A DNA stretch of 64,000 nucleotides. Source: Thermovirga lienii DSM 17291. GTDB taxonomy: Bacteria > Synergistota > Synergistia > Synergistales > Thermovirgaceae. The stretch lies in NCBI GenBank assembly GCA_000233775.1, contig CP003096.1:894501-958500 (forward strand). The letters are read 5' to 3'. Positions 21,262 through 29,177 of the stretch are shown here, piece after piece. The notes beneath the pieces were generated by a model. That model saw only the letters and a program-made list of their open reading frames with translations, did no database searches and was not told the DNA's origin. The number at the start of each line of letters is the position of its first letter. The stretch's first letter is position 1. The position numbers and the translations under genes are program-made.

Positions 21262-23009
21262 GAAGTTCCCTGCCTGGGGTGCTTAAAGCAGTCTTCGTGT
21301 TAACGGTGTTGGTCGCAGTTTTCCCTCTAGGGGGAGCTTCTTCCTGGGCGGGCGATGCTCCTAGCCAGGACCTCGCGAACCAGATGCCGACCATGTTGGG
21401 CCTAGAGGTAACCCAGGCGGGCGGCAGGGTCCTGTTGATGGAGTTTAAAGGGCATAAGCTTCCCTTACCTGAAGTGCTGTCGACGGAAAACGATCAACTG
21501 GTTTTGTATTTCTTGGGGGTAACCCTGCCTTCTGGATTTTGGGAGAAAGACTACAGTTTGCCCCTGCTTCGCAAGGTGAAGCTTTCCCAGGAAGACCAAG
21601 GGGTGAAGGCCGTGATTATGGGTAACATGCCCCTTGGCCTGCTCAAGGTGGAGGGTGCACCACCTTCTAGCTTGTTGAGGCTCTATGTTGGGGTTCCTTC
21701 CCAAGGAGGAGAGATCTCTCTGAAGGAGGAAATGCTTTTGGAGGGGGCCAAAGAGTTTCCCGGGGGGTCAAAGTACGATCCTATGATGATAACCAAGCCG
21801 GTGACCATAGAGATGAGGGACGCTGACTTGAGGGATGTCTTCAGGATGCTTGGGACCATGATGAACATAAACATTCTGGTTGATCCATCGGTTCCTTCCT
21901 CCATGGTTACGGTAAGCCTGAAGGACGTTCCCTTCAGGGACGCTCTGCAGTACTTGATGCGCATGTACGAGATAACCTATGCGATGATAGGAAAGACCAT
22001 GGTTGTAGGCAAGGCCGAAAGCATCGCCAAAACTTTGGGCCTACAGCAGACGCGAGGGTTCCACATATCCTATGCGGACCCCAAGCAGATACCTGCCCTC
22101 CTGCAGAGTATTACAGGCGTTACCAAGTTCGTGGTGGACGAGCGCCTCAGGATGGTGTACGTCACCGGAACCGAAGCCCAGTTGGATCATGTCAAAAGGA
22201 CACTGGAGAGAATAGACCATCCAGGCCTTCAGGTCATGCTCCAGGCGAGAATAATAGAGGTGTCCGATGACGGCAAGGACGAGGTCGAGGCGCTGGTGAA
22301 CGCCGTTTACAAGAGCTGGTGGGCTTCCTTTGGCGCCTCAGGAGGCATGATAGGTTACTACGATGACAATCAGAACACAGAAGAGTCGGTTTACGACCCC
22401 GATACGGACGACAGGACCATTGCGCCTCCAGGGGAGTTAACCTTCCCGGACTTGAGCAACGGAGCTTTGAAGGTGCTGGATGCAGGACTCAGAGCACTGG
22501 AAAGCTCATCGAAAGCCAAGGTCCTTGCTAGTCCATCTTTGGTCACTGTGGATGGACAGCCTGCCGAAGTGAAGCTTACGCAAAACTATATTTACCAGTC
22601 TGGTCTGGACGATAACGGAAACCCCGAATTTGAGACCGAAGAGGCAGGGCCTATACTGAAGTTCACTCCGAACGTGGGTAGGTCGGGCGTGGTCACAATA
22701 CAGCTGGATATAGGAACGGGCCAGATTTTGGAGTTCCGAAAGAGCGGCCAGTCGGAAGTGCCTGTCACGAGCAAGAGGAACGTTAAAACCCTTGTAAGGG
22801 TACGAAACGGAGAACCTTTTGTGGTTGGCGGCTTGTTCAGTGAGCAGACCACCCGTTCGGTAACCAAGATACCGGTGATAAGCGATATACCCCTTTTGGG
22901 TGAGCTGTTCAAGATCCGAAATGCCAGGAAGCAGAACACCGAGGTCGTAATAATAGTGGTTCCCTACATCCTGGAGGTTCCATCAGGCTCTGTGGCGGCC
23001 AACTTTTAG
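21222..23009 (+). CDS. pilQ: Type IV pilus secretin PilQ
   Basis: The protein has 595 residues. An N-terminal signal sequence (about 18-44, ending near SSWAGDA) is followed by an AMIN-like region, a secretin/TonB short N-terminal domain (about 190-245), N1-type domains, and the C-terminal secretin barrel (about 400-585). The barrel shows the typical VPVTSKRNVKTLVRVRNG, VVGGLF and KIPVISDIPLLGELF segments. The protein forms the outer-membrane pore for the pilus, which indicates a diderm envelope. It closes the pilus cluster; efp follows after 73 bases. Confidence 0.92.
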   Translation: MGRSSVRGFNRNVRSSLPGVLKAVFVLTVLVAVFPLGGASSWAGDAPSQDLANQMPTMLGLEVTQAGGRVLLMEFKGHKLPLPEVLSTENDQLVLYFLGVTLPSGFWEKDYSLPLLRKVKLSQEDQGVKAVIMGNMPLGLLKVEGAPPSSLLRLYVGVPSQGGEISLKEEMLLEGAKEFPGGSKYDPMMITKPVTIEMRDADLRDVFRMLGTMMNINILVDPSVPSSMVTVSLKDVPFRDALQYLMRMYEITYAMIGKTMVVGKAESIAKTLGLQQTRGFHISYADPKQIPALLQSITGVTKFVVDERLRMVYVTGTEAQLDHVKRTLERIDHPGLQVMLQARIIEVSDDGKDEVEALVNAVYKSWWASFGASGGMIGYYDDNQNTEESVYDPDTDDRTIAPPGELTFPDLSNGALKVLDAGLRALESSSKAKVLASPSLVTVDGQPAEVKLTQNYIYQSGLDDNGNPEFETEEAGPILKFTPNVGRSGVVTIQLDIGTGQILEFRKSGQSEVPVTSKRNVKTLVRVRNGEPFVVGGLFSEQTTRSVTKIPVISDIPLLGELFKIRNARKQNTEVVIIVVPYILEVPSGSVAANF

Positions 23010-23082
23010 GGGGATATTTTTAAATCGTCGATGCTATTGTAAAATACCTATATACTCTTAATTTTGCGTGGGAGGATTGTAC

Positions 23083-23655
23083 ATGGCAAGTGTAGTAGAA
23101 ACAAGTGATTTTCATAGCGGCATGAAAATTAAGTGGCAGGACGGTATTTGGGAGATTTTGGACTGCCAGCATCACAAGATGGGTCGTGGAGGAGCCATTG
23201 TTCGCACCAAGCTCAAAAACCTTGATACTGGTGCCATAATTGAAAACTCTTTCAGGTCCGGTGAAAGGTTCGAGCGGGTCACTTTTGATGATAAGCCGGC
23301 CCAATTCCTCTATCAGGACGGGGAAAACTATGTGTTCATGGACCTTGGAAATTATGACCAGATCTACATTCCTAAGGATGTCTTGGGGAATGCCGTCTCT
23401 TTCCTCAAGGACAACCTGGAGGTATCCTTGAGCATGTATGAGGGTCGAGTTGTTGGGGTTGAACTTCCTAAGAGCGTTGAACTAAAAGTTGTGGATACCT
23501 CGCCTGGCTACAAGGGAGATACCGTATCAGGTGGTGGAAAACCTGCCACCCTTGAGACCGGTCTCGTCCTTACTGTCCCCATGTTCATAGAGGTTGGCGA
23601 TGTGATAGTGGTGGATACCAGGACTGGCGAGTACATAGAAAGAGCAAAAGGTTAA
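23083..23655 (+). CDS. efp: Translation elongation factor P
   Basis: The protein has 190 residues and the three beta-barrel domains of EF-P, which relieves ribosome stalling at polyproline stretches. The C-terminal signature VDTRTGEYIERA and VVDTSPGYKGDTVSGGGKPATLETG are present. The domain I tip loop reads KMGRGGA, so the tip residue is arginine (about R35) rather than the lysine of E. coli or B. subtilis. ATG at 23083 is preferred over 23068 because GGGAGG lies 7 bases before it. In many Firmicutes efp precedes the asp23-nusB region, as here. Confidence 0.95.
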   Translation: MASVVETSDFHSGMKIKWQDGIWEILDCQHHKMGRGGAIVRTKLKNLDTGAIIENSFRSGERFERVTFDDKPAQFLYQDGENYVFMDLGNYDQIYIPKDVLGNAVSFLKDNLEVSLSMYEGRVVGVELPKSVELKVVDTSPGYKGDTVSGGGKPATLETGLVLTVPMFIEVGDVIVVDTRTGEYIERAKG

Positions 23656-23668
23656 GTAGGAGGGCAAT

Positions 23669-24070
23669 ATGACGTCTAAAGAGAGAATAGCTTATTTGGA
23701 AGGTTTGTTAGAGGGACTCAAGGTGGAGGATGAAGACACCAGGCGCGTATATGAGGCCATAGTTGAGGCGTTGCGGGCTTTATCCTCGGAGATTGAGGAG
23801 CACGAAGAGGTACTGACGGAACAGCAGGAATTCCTTGGCGAGTTGGCCGATTATTGCGAAGAGTTGGAAGAGGACATGAGTCGCCTTGAGGAAGGACTCG
23901 GAGAGGAATGGGAAGAAGAAGAATATGAAGACGACGAAGATCTGGATTACCCTTCCGTTACATGTCCTGAGTGCGGTTACGTTTTCTTTTACGACCCTGA
24001 GGAATACGAAGAAGAGGAAGAGCTTCAGTGCCCTGAATGTGGGTTTTTGATGGACCTGCCAAAGGAATGA
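23669..24070 (+). CDS. Acidic coiled-coil protein with C-terminal zinc ribbon (CD1247-like)
   Basis: The protein has 133 residues. An N-terminal helical region (about 1-75) is rich in Glu and Leu, resembling the clostridial CD1247 N-terminal domain from memory (RIAYLEGLLEGL). A very acidic linker follows, then a zinc ribbon with two CPECG knuckles (about 98-102 and 122-126). AGGAGG precedes the ATG at 23669. Function is unknown; the ribbon suggests nucleic acid or protein contact. The gene lies between efp and the Asp23 gene, 13 bases after efp. Confidence 0.7.
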   Translation: MTSKERIAYLEGLLEGLKVEDEDTRRVYEAIVEALRALSSEIEEHEEVLTEQQEFLGELADYCEELEEDMSRLEEGLGEEWEEEEYEDDEDLDYPSVTCPECGYVFFYDPEEYEEEEELQCPECGFLMDLPKE

Positions 24071-24103
24071 TTCAAACCCTTTGGGGCCAAGAGAGGGGGG
24101 TAA

Positions 24104-24595
24104 GTGGTGGAGGAAAAGGAAAAACACTTGACTGAGGAGGAAACCTCTGAAGGCCTTGAGTCTACTGAAACTTTGGACAGTTCCACGGTGACAGGAAGCG
24201 TCAAGATATCAGAGGAAGTGATAGCCCAGATAGCTACCCAGGCATTGTTGAGCGTAAAGGGAGTCCAGCCAGCAAGTCCAGGTCTGGTGGCCAACTTGCG
24301 GTTAGGCAAGAAATCTTCCAGTGGAGTTAAGATCTCTGTGCACGACGGTGAAGTCCCTTCCATTGCCGTAGAAGCCTATGTTACTGTAAAGTACGGCCTT
24401 AGGATCCCTGATGTTGCTTGGGACGTTCAGGAATCCATCAAGAAGAACCTAGAACAGTTTACTGGGTATACCGTAAAGTCTGTGGATGTATATGTTCAGG
24501 GGGTGTTTTTCGAGTCTCCTCAAAAGGAAGAGGAAACAGCCCAATCTTCCGCAGAAACAGAAGGCACCAGTCCCCCTGAAAGGTCCGAGCTGTAG
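24104..24595 (+). CDS. Asp23/Gls24 family envelope stress protein
   Basis: The protein has 163 residues. The Asp23 domain (about 28-135) contains TGSVKISEEVIAQIATQAL near its start and VQESIKKNLEQFTGYTVKSVDVYVQGV near its end. Asp23 proteins form cytoplasmic assemblies tethered to the membrane by AmaP in Staphylococcus and are linked to envelope homeostasis. It starts with GTG at 24104, behind GGGGGG. It lies before a membrane protein and nusB, as YqhY does in Firmicutes. A strong hairpin terminator follows. Confidence 0.87.
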   Translation: MVEEKEKHLTEEETSEGLESTETLDSSTVTGSVKISEEVIAQIATQALLSVKGVQPASPGLVANLRLGKKSSSGVKISVHDGEVPSIAVEAYVTVKYGLRIPDVAWDVQESIKKNLEQFTGYTVKSVDVYVQGVFFESPQKEEETAQSSAETEGTSPPERSEL

Positions 24596-24606
24596 ATTTC
24601 AAAAAT

Positions 24607-24642
24607 AAAAAAGGCCGGAGCCTTAAAGGGCCGGCCTTTTTT
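24607..24642. terminator. Bidirectional hairpin terminator after the Asp23 gene
   Basis: The stem GGCCGG/CCGGCC (24613-24618 with 24631-24636) is flanked by six A and six T, giving a 12-bp inverted repeat that can terminate on either strand. It lies only about 10 bases after the Asp23 stop and directly before the ribosome site of the next gene, so it should lower read-through into 24660-25636. Confidence 0.85.
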
Positions 24643-24659
24643 ATAGGAGGTTGGCGACA

Positions 24660-25166
24660 TTGTTTTTTTATTGGAAGGATGGACCTTTTGGTAGGTTGTG
24701 GGTATCCAAGAAAGGCCTTCAGGATGTGGTCGAAAGGTTTCTGCCGGAAAAGTCTCGATGCGCTGAGCTCTTTTTCGATGGAGAAAGGTCACTGCTTACC
24801 CTATCCATAGAACTACAAGGGGACCTACTCGAAGAGGATGCAAAGAGGATAGAGAGAGATTTGGCCTGTGAGTTTTCATCCATAGGCATTGAGAAAGTAG
24901 TGTTGAACGTGGTCAAAACTGAAGATGCCAAGGGTGTGGAGGCCTTGCTAGCCAACAGGCTATGTGGTAGGTTTGGTATGGACAAGCCCGTGTTTTGGGC
25001 TGTTTTGGCAGGAGCTGTTTCCGCTGCGTTCCAATTGGGACTTAGAGGGATCCTATGTGCTTTGGGGTGGTCTGTGGCGGGGTTCCTTGTTAGTTTCTTC
25101 CTGCTGAGCGATGAAGGAAAGAAAATTACTTCGAAGATCATGTCTTTCTTTAAAAGAGATAAATAA
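24660..25166 (+). CDS. Uncharacterised membrane protein between the Asp23 gene and nusB
   Basis: The protein has 168 residues and I do not recognise its family. The N-terminal part (about 1-105) is soluble, with a possible alpha/beta fold. Two hydrophobic segments follow (about 110-128 and 130-150), with a basic cytoplasmic tail ending in FFKRDK. TTG at 24660 is preferred because AGGAGG ends at 24650; the in-frame TTG at 24651 would touch it. By position it could be a partner of the Asp23 protein, analogous to the AmaP membrane anchor, but no AmaP motif is seen. It is preceded by a terminator and followed by nusB after 14 bases. Confidence 0.65.
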   Translation: MFFYWKDGPFGRLWVSKKGLQDVVERFLPEKSRCAELFFDGERSLLTLSIELQGDLLEEDAKRIERDLACEFSSIGIEKVVLNVVKTEDAKGVEALLANRLCGRFGMDKPVFWAVLAGAVSAAFQLGLRGILCALGWSVAGFLVSFFLLSDEGKKITSKIMSFFKRDK

Positions 25167-25180
25167 CTGGAGGTGGATTT

Positions 25181-25636
25181 TTGTCTAGATCCTTTCTTCC
25201 CCAAAAACGAAGAAGAGCAAGAGAGATAGCCCTTCAGATTCTATACTCGCTGGATGTTAGGGAAGGCTTAGAGCCAGATGAGGCCATAAGCCTTTTCCCA
25301 TTTAAAGATGAAGAGCCTAGCGTAACTTCCTACGCCATTAAGCTTATAAAGGGAACTTGGGCCAATAAAGAAAACATAGATATGCTCATAAGGACTTACA
25401 TAACCGGTTGGAGACCCGAGAGAATGGTGGTAGTCGATCTGGTCGCAATTCGCTTGGCTCTCTATGAAGGTTGGATAGAAAAGAGTGTTCCTATGGCCGT
25501 GGCCATATCTGAGGCAGTGGAGCTGGCAAAGCACTTCGGCACAGAAGATTCTGGGAGATTTGTGAATGGAGTCCTGGGAAGGATAGTGAGGTCCCTACAG
25601 GAGGAATCTTCAGGGGACAATGATAGCGAAGGGTAA
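25181..25636 (+). CDS. nusB: Transcription antitermination factor NusB
   Basis: An all-helical RNA-binding protein of 151 residues that joins S10 at boxA in rRNA antitermination. It begins with the basic RRRAREIALQILYSLDV segment and ends with the conserved AVELAKHFGTEDSGRFVNGVLGRI region (split by this description). It starts with TTG at 25181, 5 bases after GGAGGTG. It lies 14 bases before xseA, in the order nusB-xseA known from Firmicutes, where folD usually sits between them. Confidence 0.93.
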   Translation: MSRSFLPQKRRRAREIALQILYSLDVREGLEPDEAISLFPFKDEEPSVTSYAIKLIKGTWANKENIDMLIRTYITGWRPERMVVVDLVAIRLALYEGWIEKSVPMAVAISEAVELAKHFGTEDSGRFVNGVLGRIVRSLQEESSGDNDSEG

Positions 25637-25650
25637 AGGGTCCGTGGAAC

Positions 25651-26871
25651 ATGATAGTGGAATTCGACGTTGACCAACTTACAGGTTACATTAGAGATCT
25701 TTTGGAACAAGACGCCAACCTCCGCAACCTCAGGGTAATTGGCGAACTCTTTGACTTCAAGGTTCACTCATCTGGACATGTTTATTTCACCATATTGGGC
25801 AAAGAAAGCCGCTTAAACTGCGTGCTGTTCAAATCTGATGCCAGGGACGTTCCCAAATGGCCGCAAAAAGGGGATCTTGTTGCCGTGGAGGGAAGGATAG
25901 GCCTTTACCCTCCCAGGGGGGCTTATCAGCTTTATGCGCGACGTTTGGTGCCCATAGGGCAGGGAGCCATAGCTAGGGCCAAAGAGGAGCTTCGACTTCG
26001 CCTGGAGAAAGAGGGGCTATTCGATATAAGGCTCAAGAGGCCCATCCCCAAACTTCCCCTTAAGGCTGCGGTTATAACTTCACCAACAGGGGCAGCTGTG
26101 AAAGACGTGATCAAGGTGTCTTCTGTCAGATTTCCCCAATGCGAGCTCATCATTGTCCCGTGTCTGGTTCAGGGTCTGGACGCTCCCAAGTCTATAGTTA
26201 ATGCTTTAAGAAAGGTGCAGTACATAGAGGGATTGGATGTAGCCCTTTTGGTGAGAGGAGGGGGAAGCCGCGACGACCTGAGTCCCTTCGACGACGAAGC
26301 TGTGGTGAGAGCCGTGAGGCTTTGTCCCGTGCCGATAGTTACTGGCCTAGGACACGATATAGACCTTACTTTAGCAGATCTGGCGGCTGACTTACATGCT
26401 CCCACTCCCTCCGCAGCGGCTGAAAGGACCTTCCCTGACAGGTTTGCCTTGCTTCATAGCCTGGAAAACCTGAAAAGTGCCATGACAAGAGGAGTAAAAA
26501 CGAGGTTGAATGAGAGGACCTCCAGGTTGGAACACATTTTTTGCTACATACAAAATATAGTGAACGACAAGTACCTGTGGAGAAATCGCTCTTTATTGGA
26601 GAGTTTGTCTCGGGAGCTTGCGAAAAACACCCAAAGGAAAGTAGAAAGCCACAAGCTGTCTTTGGCTAGGGCGGTCGATGGACTGGATGGAGCTTCTCCG
26701 CTCAAGATCTTATCGAAAGGGTTTGCTTACTGCAGAGACGAAGAAAAGAACAAGATATCCTCTGCCCTCCAGGTGACATTAGGAGAGAATATCGTTGTTC
26801 AGTTTATAGATGGAGATATAAAAGCTTGCGTTACAGATAAAGTACCAGTTGACCGTAGACTTTTGGATTGA
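25651..26871 (+). CDS. xseA: Exodeoxyribonuclease VII large subunit
   Basis: The protein has 406 residues. It has an N-terminal OB fold (about 5-100, with VIGELFDFKVHSSGHVYFTI) and a catalytic domain containing ITSPTGAAVKD, LLVRGGGSRDDLSPFDDE and TGLGHDIDLTLADLAADLHAPTPSAAAE, then a coiled coil. The enzyme degrades single-stranded DNA in both directions together with several XseB subunits. No xseB follows; the next gene, mtnA, starts 15 bases later. Confidence 0.93.
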   Translation: MIVEFDVDQLTGYIRDLLEQDANLRNLRVIGELFDFKVHSSGHVYFTILGKESRLNCVLFKSDARDVPKWPQKGDLVAVEGRIGLYPPRGAYQLYARRLVPIGQGAIARAKEELRLRLEKEGLFDIRLKRPIPKLPLKAAVITSPTGAAVKDVIKVSSVRFPQCELIIVPCLVQGLDAPKSIVNALRKVQYIEGLDVALLVRGGGSRDDLSPFDDEAVVRAVRLCPVPIVTGLGHDIDLTLADLAADLHAPTPSAAAERTFPDRFALLHSLENLKSAMTRGVKTRLNERTSRLEHIFCYIQNIVNDKYLWRNRSLLESLSRELAKNTQRKVESHKLSLARAVDGLDGASPLKILSKGFAYCRDEEKNKISSALQVTLGENIVVQFIDGDIKACVTDKVPVDRRLLD

Positions 26872-26886
26872 AGGGGTGAGGTCCGA

Positions 26887-27897
26887 ATGCTTCCTGATAC
26901 ACTGCGCTGGAACGATAAGACTAAGCAGCTTGAGATACTGGATCAAAGGAGGTTGCCCAGAGAAGTCAGCTACCTTCGCTGCAGTACCGTGGAAGATGTA
27001 GCTAGGGCAATAGAGACGATGGCTGTTAGGGGAGCTCCAGCCATAGGTATAGCTGCGGCCTACGGTGTAGTTCTGACCAACCCCATGACTCACGATGCCT
27101 TAAAGGAAAGCCTATCCAGGCTTGCTCGGACGAGGCCCACAGCGGTAAACCTCTTCTGGGCCCTAAACAGGATGGAAAAAGTAGCTGAAGGTACAAAAGA
27201 GGCTCTCTTGGGAGAAAGACTACTTACGGAAGCTAGGCAAATCCATTTTGAAGACATTGAGATAAATAGGCGAATTGGAATCAACGGGGCGAAGTTATTG
27301 CCTGATACTTCCATCGTTATAACCCACTGCAACGCTGGCGCCCTTGCCACGGGAGGGTATGGCACCGCCTTGGGAATAATAAGGGCAGCCAAAGAGCAGG
27401 GGAAAAACATAAAGGTATATGTAGATGAAACACGGCCAGTGCTTCAAGGCGCCCGCCTGACGGCGTGGGAGCTCTTCCAGGACGGGGTAGATGTCACTCT
27501 TATATGTGATTCGATGGCACCCTTTGTGATGAAGAAGGAGAAGATCCACGGGGTGATAGTGGGAGCCGACAGGGTAGCAAGAAATGGAGACGTGGCCAAC
27601 AAAATAGGGACGTATGGATTGGCCGTAGCGGCGAAATATCACGGCGTGCCTTTCATAGTAGCCGCTCCTGTTTCGACCATTGACCCCGCATGTTTAGAAG
27701 GCGACAAGATACCCATAGAAATACGAAAAGCAGAAGAGATAAGAAAGCTACCAGGAGGAATGGAAGTTCCTGAAGAAATTCCAGTGTGGAATCCAGCGTT
27801 CGACGTCACGCCCAAGGAACTTGTAACTGCCATAGTTACCGAAAGGGGAGTGCTTTACCCTCCCTTTGAAGAGGCCATTGCCCGATTATTTGCATGA
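26887..27897 (+). CDS. mtnA: S-methyl-5-thioribose-1-phosphate isomerase
   Basis: The protein has 336 residues and is related to eIF2B subunits. MtnA converts methylthioribose 1-phosphate to methylthioribulose 1-phosphate in methionine salvage. The family motifs MAVRGAPAIGIAAAYG, THCNAGALATGGYGTALG, VDETRPVLQGARLTAWEL and VGADRVARNGDVANKIGTYG are present, which include the catalytic Cys and Asp regions. The ATG at 26887 follows AAGGGGTGAGG. It heads the run mtnA, adenosylhomocysteinase, MTA/SAH deaminase. Some MtnA enzymes also act on 5-deoxyribose 1-phosphate. The later MtnB-MtnD steps are not in the window. Confidence 0.92.
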   Translation: MLPDTLRWNDKTKQLEILDQRRLPREVSYLRCSTVEDVARAIETMAVRGAPAIGIAAAYGVVLTNPMTHDALKESLSRLARTRPTAVNLFWALNRMEKVAEGTKEALLGERLLTEARQIHFEDIEINRRIGINGAKLLPDTSIVITHCNAGALATGGYGTALGIIRAAKEQGKNIKVYVDETRPVLQGARLTAWELFQDGVDVTLICDSMAPFVMKKEKIHGVIVGADRVARNGDVANKIGTYGLAVAAKYHGVPFIVAAPVSTIDPACLEGDKIPIEIRKAEEIRKLPGGMEVPEEIPVWNPAFDVTPKELVTAIVTERGVLYPPFEEAIARLFA

Positions 27898-27924
27898 TCC
27901 CTATGTAAGGAAGGAGAGTAAATC

Positions 27925-29157
27925 ATGAAGCTTGATAGCACATTGGTAGAAGAAGGACTTAAGAAAATAAATTGGGCATGGAATTTCATGCCGGTTTTGA
28001 GGAGCTTTGAGGAGGAGTACCAGAAAGATCAGCCCCTCAAAGGAGAGAGGATATGCACCTGCCTTCATCTGGAGGCTAAAACGGCCTGCCTCCTTCTGAC
28101 CTTAAAAAAACTGGGAGCAGAGGTCTCTGCAGCGGGCAGCAACCCCCTTTCCACTCAGGACGACGTCTGTGCTGCTCTTGTGTCAAAGGGGATTTTTGTT
28201 TACAGCAGAAGGGGAATGTCCACCAGCGAGTACGTTGAAAACCTGAATAAAGCTTTGGACATAGAGCCTACCATAGTTATAGATGACGGAGCGGACCTCA
28301 TTGCCCTTTTACATACGGAGAGACAAAATTTGCTCCCCCGTATACGGGGCGCAGCCGAGGAAACCACTACGGGTGTGACTAGGCTCAAGGCCATGGAGGC
28401 CAGTGACGACCTCTCGTTGGGGGTTATAGCCGTAAACGATGCCAAGAGCAAGTTCCTGTTCGACAATAGGTATGGAACGGGGCAGTCTGTGGTGGATGGA
28501 ATATTGAGGACTACGAACGTTCTCATCGCCGGTAAGATTGTGGTTGTGGCAGGTTACGGCTGGTGTGGTAGAGGGGTTGCCATGAGGATGCAGTCCCTAG
28601 GTGCCAAGGTTATAGTAGTTGAAGTGGATCCCCACAAAGCTTTCGAGGCCCTTATGGATGGCCATTCAGTCATGTCCATGAAGGAGGCGGCTCCTTTGGG
28701 GGACATCTTCCTTACTCTGACCGGTAACAGGGACGTAATTCGCAGGGAACATTTCGAGGTTATGAAGGATGGGGCCATACTGGGCAATGCCGGCCATTTC
28801 GACGTGGAGATAAACAAAAACCACTTGGAGGAGATGTGTGAAAGTAAGGCCGTGTCCAGAAAGAACATACTCACCTACACTCTGAAGGATGGAAGAAGAC
28901 TGCACCTGTTGGCAGAGGGGCGCCTGGTGAACCTTGCTGCAGCTGACGGTCACCCGATTGAGATAATGGATTTGAGTTTCTCAACTCAACTTTTGTGTGC
29001 CCTTCACATTCGGAAAAAAACTCTGGAAAAGGGGGTAATACCCGTACCGGAGGAGATAGACCGGTTGGTGATGAAAAGAAAACTAAAGACTATGGGAGTA
29101 ACTCTTGAGGAAATGACCGCAGCTCAAAGAGGCTACTTGAGATCGTGGAAGGAATAG
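27925..29157 (+). CDS. ahcY: Adenosylhomocysteinase or S-inosylhomocysteine hydrolase
   Basis: The protein has 410 residues, the length of the archaeal and Thermotoga type. The NAD-binding site is [15 protein letters not shown] (about 208-222), and [26 protein letters not shown] and GHFDVEI are present. The C-terminal extension of eukaryotic enzymes is missing. The family cleaves S-adenosylhomocysteine to homocysteine and adenosine. Because the next gene encodes a deaminase able in its family to deaminate adenosylhomocysteine, the true substrate could be S-inosylhomocysteine, a route described in Methanocaldococcus. The ATG at 27925 follows AAGGAGAG. Confidence 0.85.
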   Translation: MKLDSTLVEEGLKKINWAWNFMPVLRSFEEEYQKDQPLKGERICTCLHLEAKTACLLLTLKKLGAEVSAAGSNPLSTQDDVCAALVSKGIFVYSRRGMSTSEYVENLNKALDIEPTIVIDDGADLIALLHTERQNLLPRIRGAAEETTTGVTRLKAMEASDDLSLGVIAVNDAKSKFLFDNRYGTGQSVVDGILRTTNVLIAGKIVVVAGYGWCGRGVAMRMQSLGAKVIVVEVDPHKAFEALMDGHSVMSMKEAAPLGDIFLTLTGNRDVIRREHFEVMKDGAILGNAGHFDVEINKNHLEEMCESKAVSRKNILTYTLKDGRRLHLLAEGRLVNLAAADGHPIEIMDLSFSTQLLCALHIRKKTLEKGVIPVPEEIDRLVMKRKLKTMGVTLEEMTAAQRGYLRSWKE

Positions 29158-29177
29158 CGGGAAGGAGGGGAGCCCTT

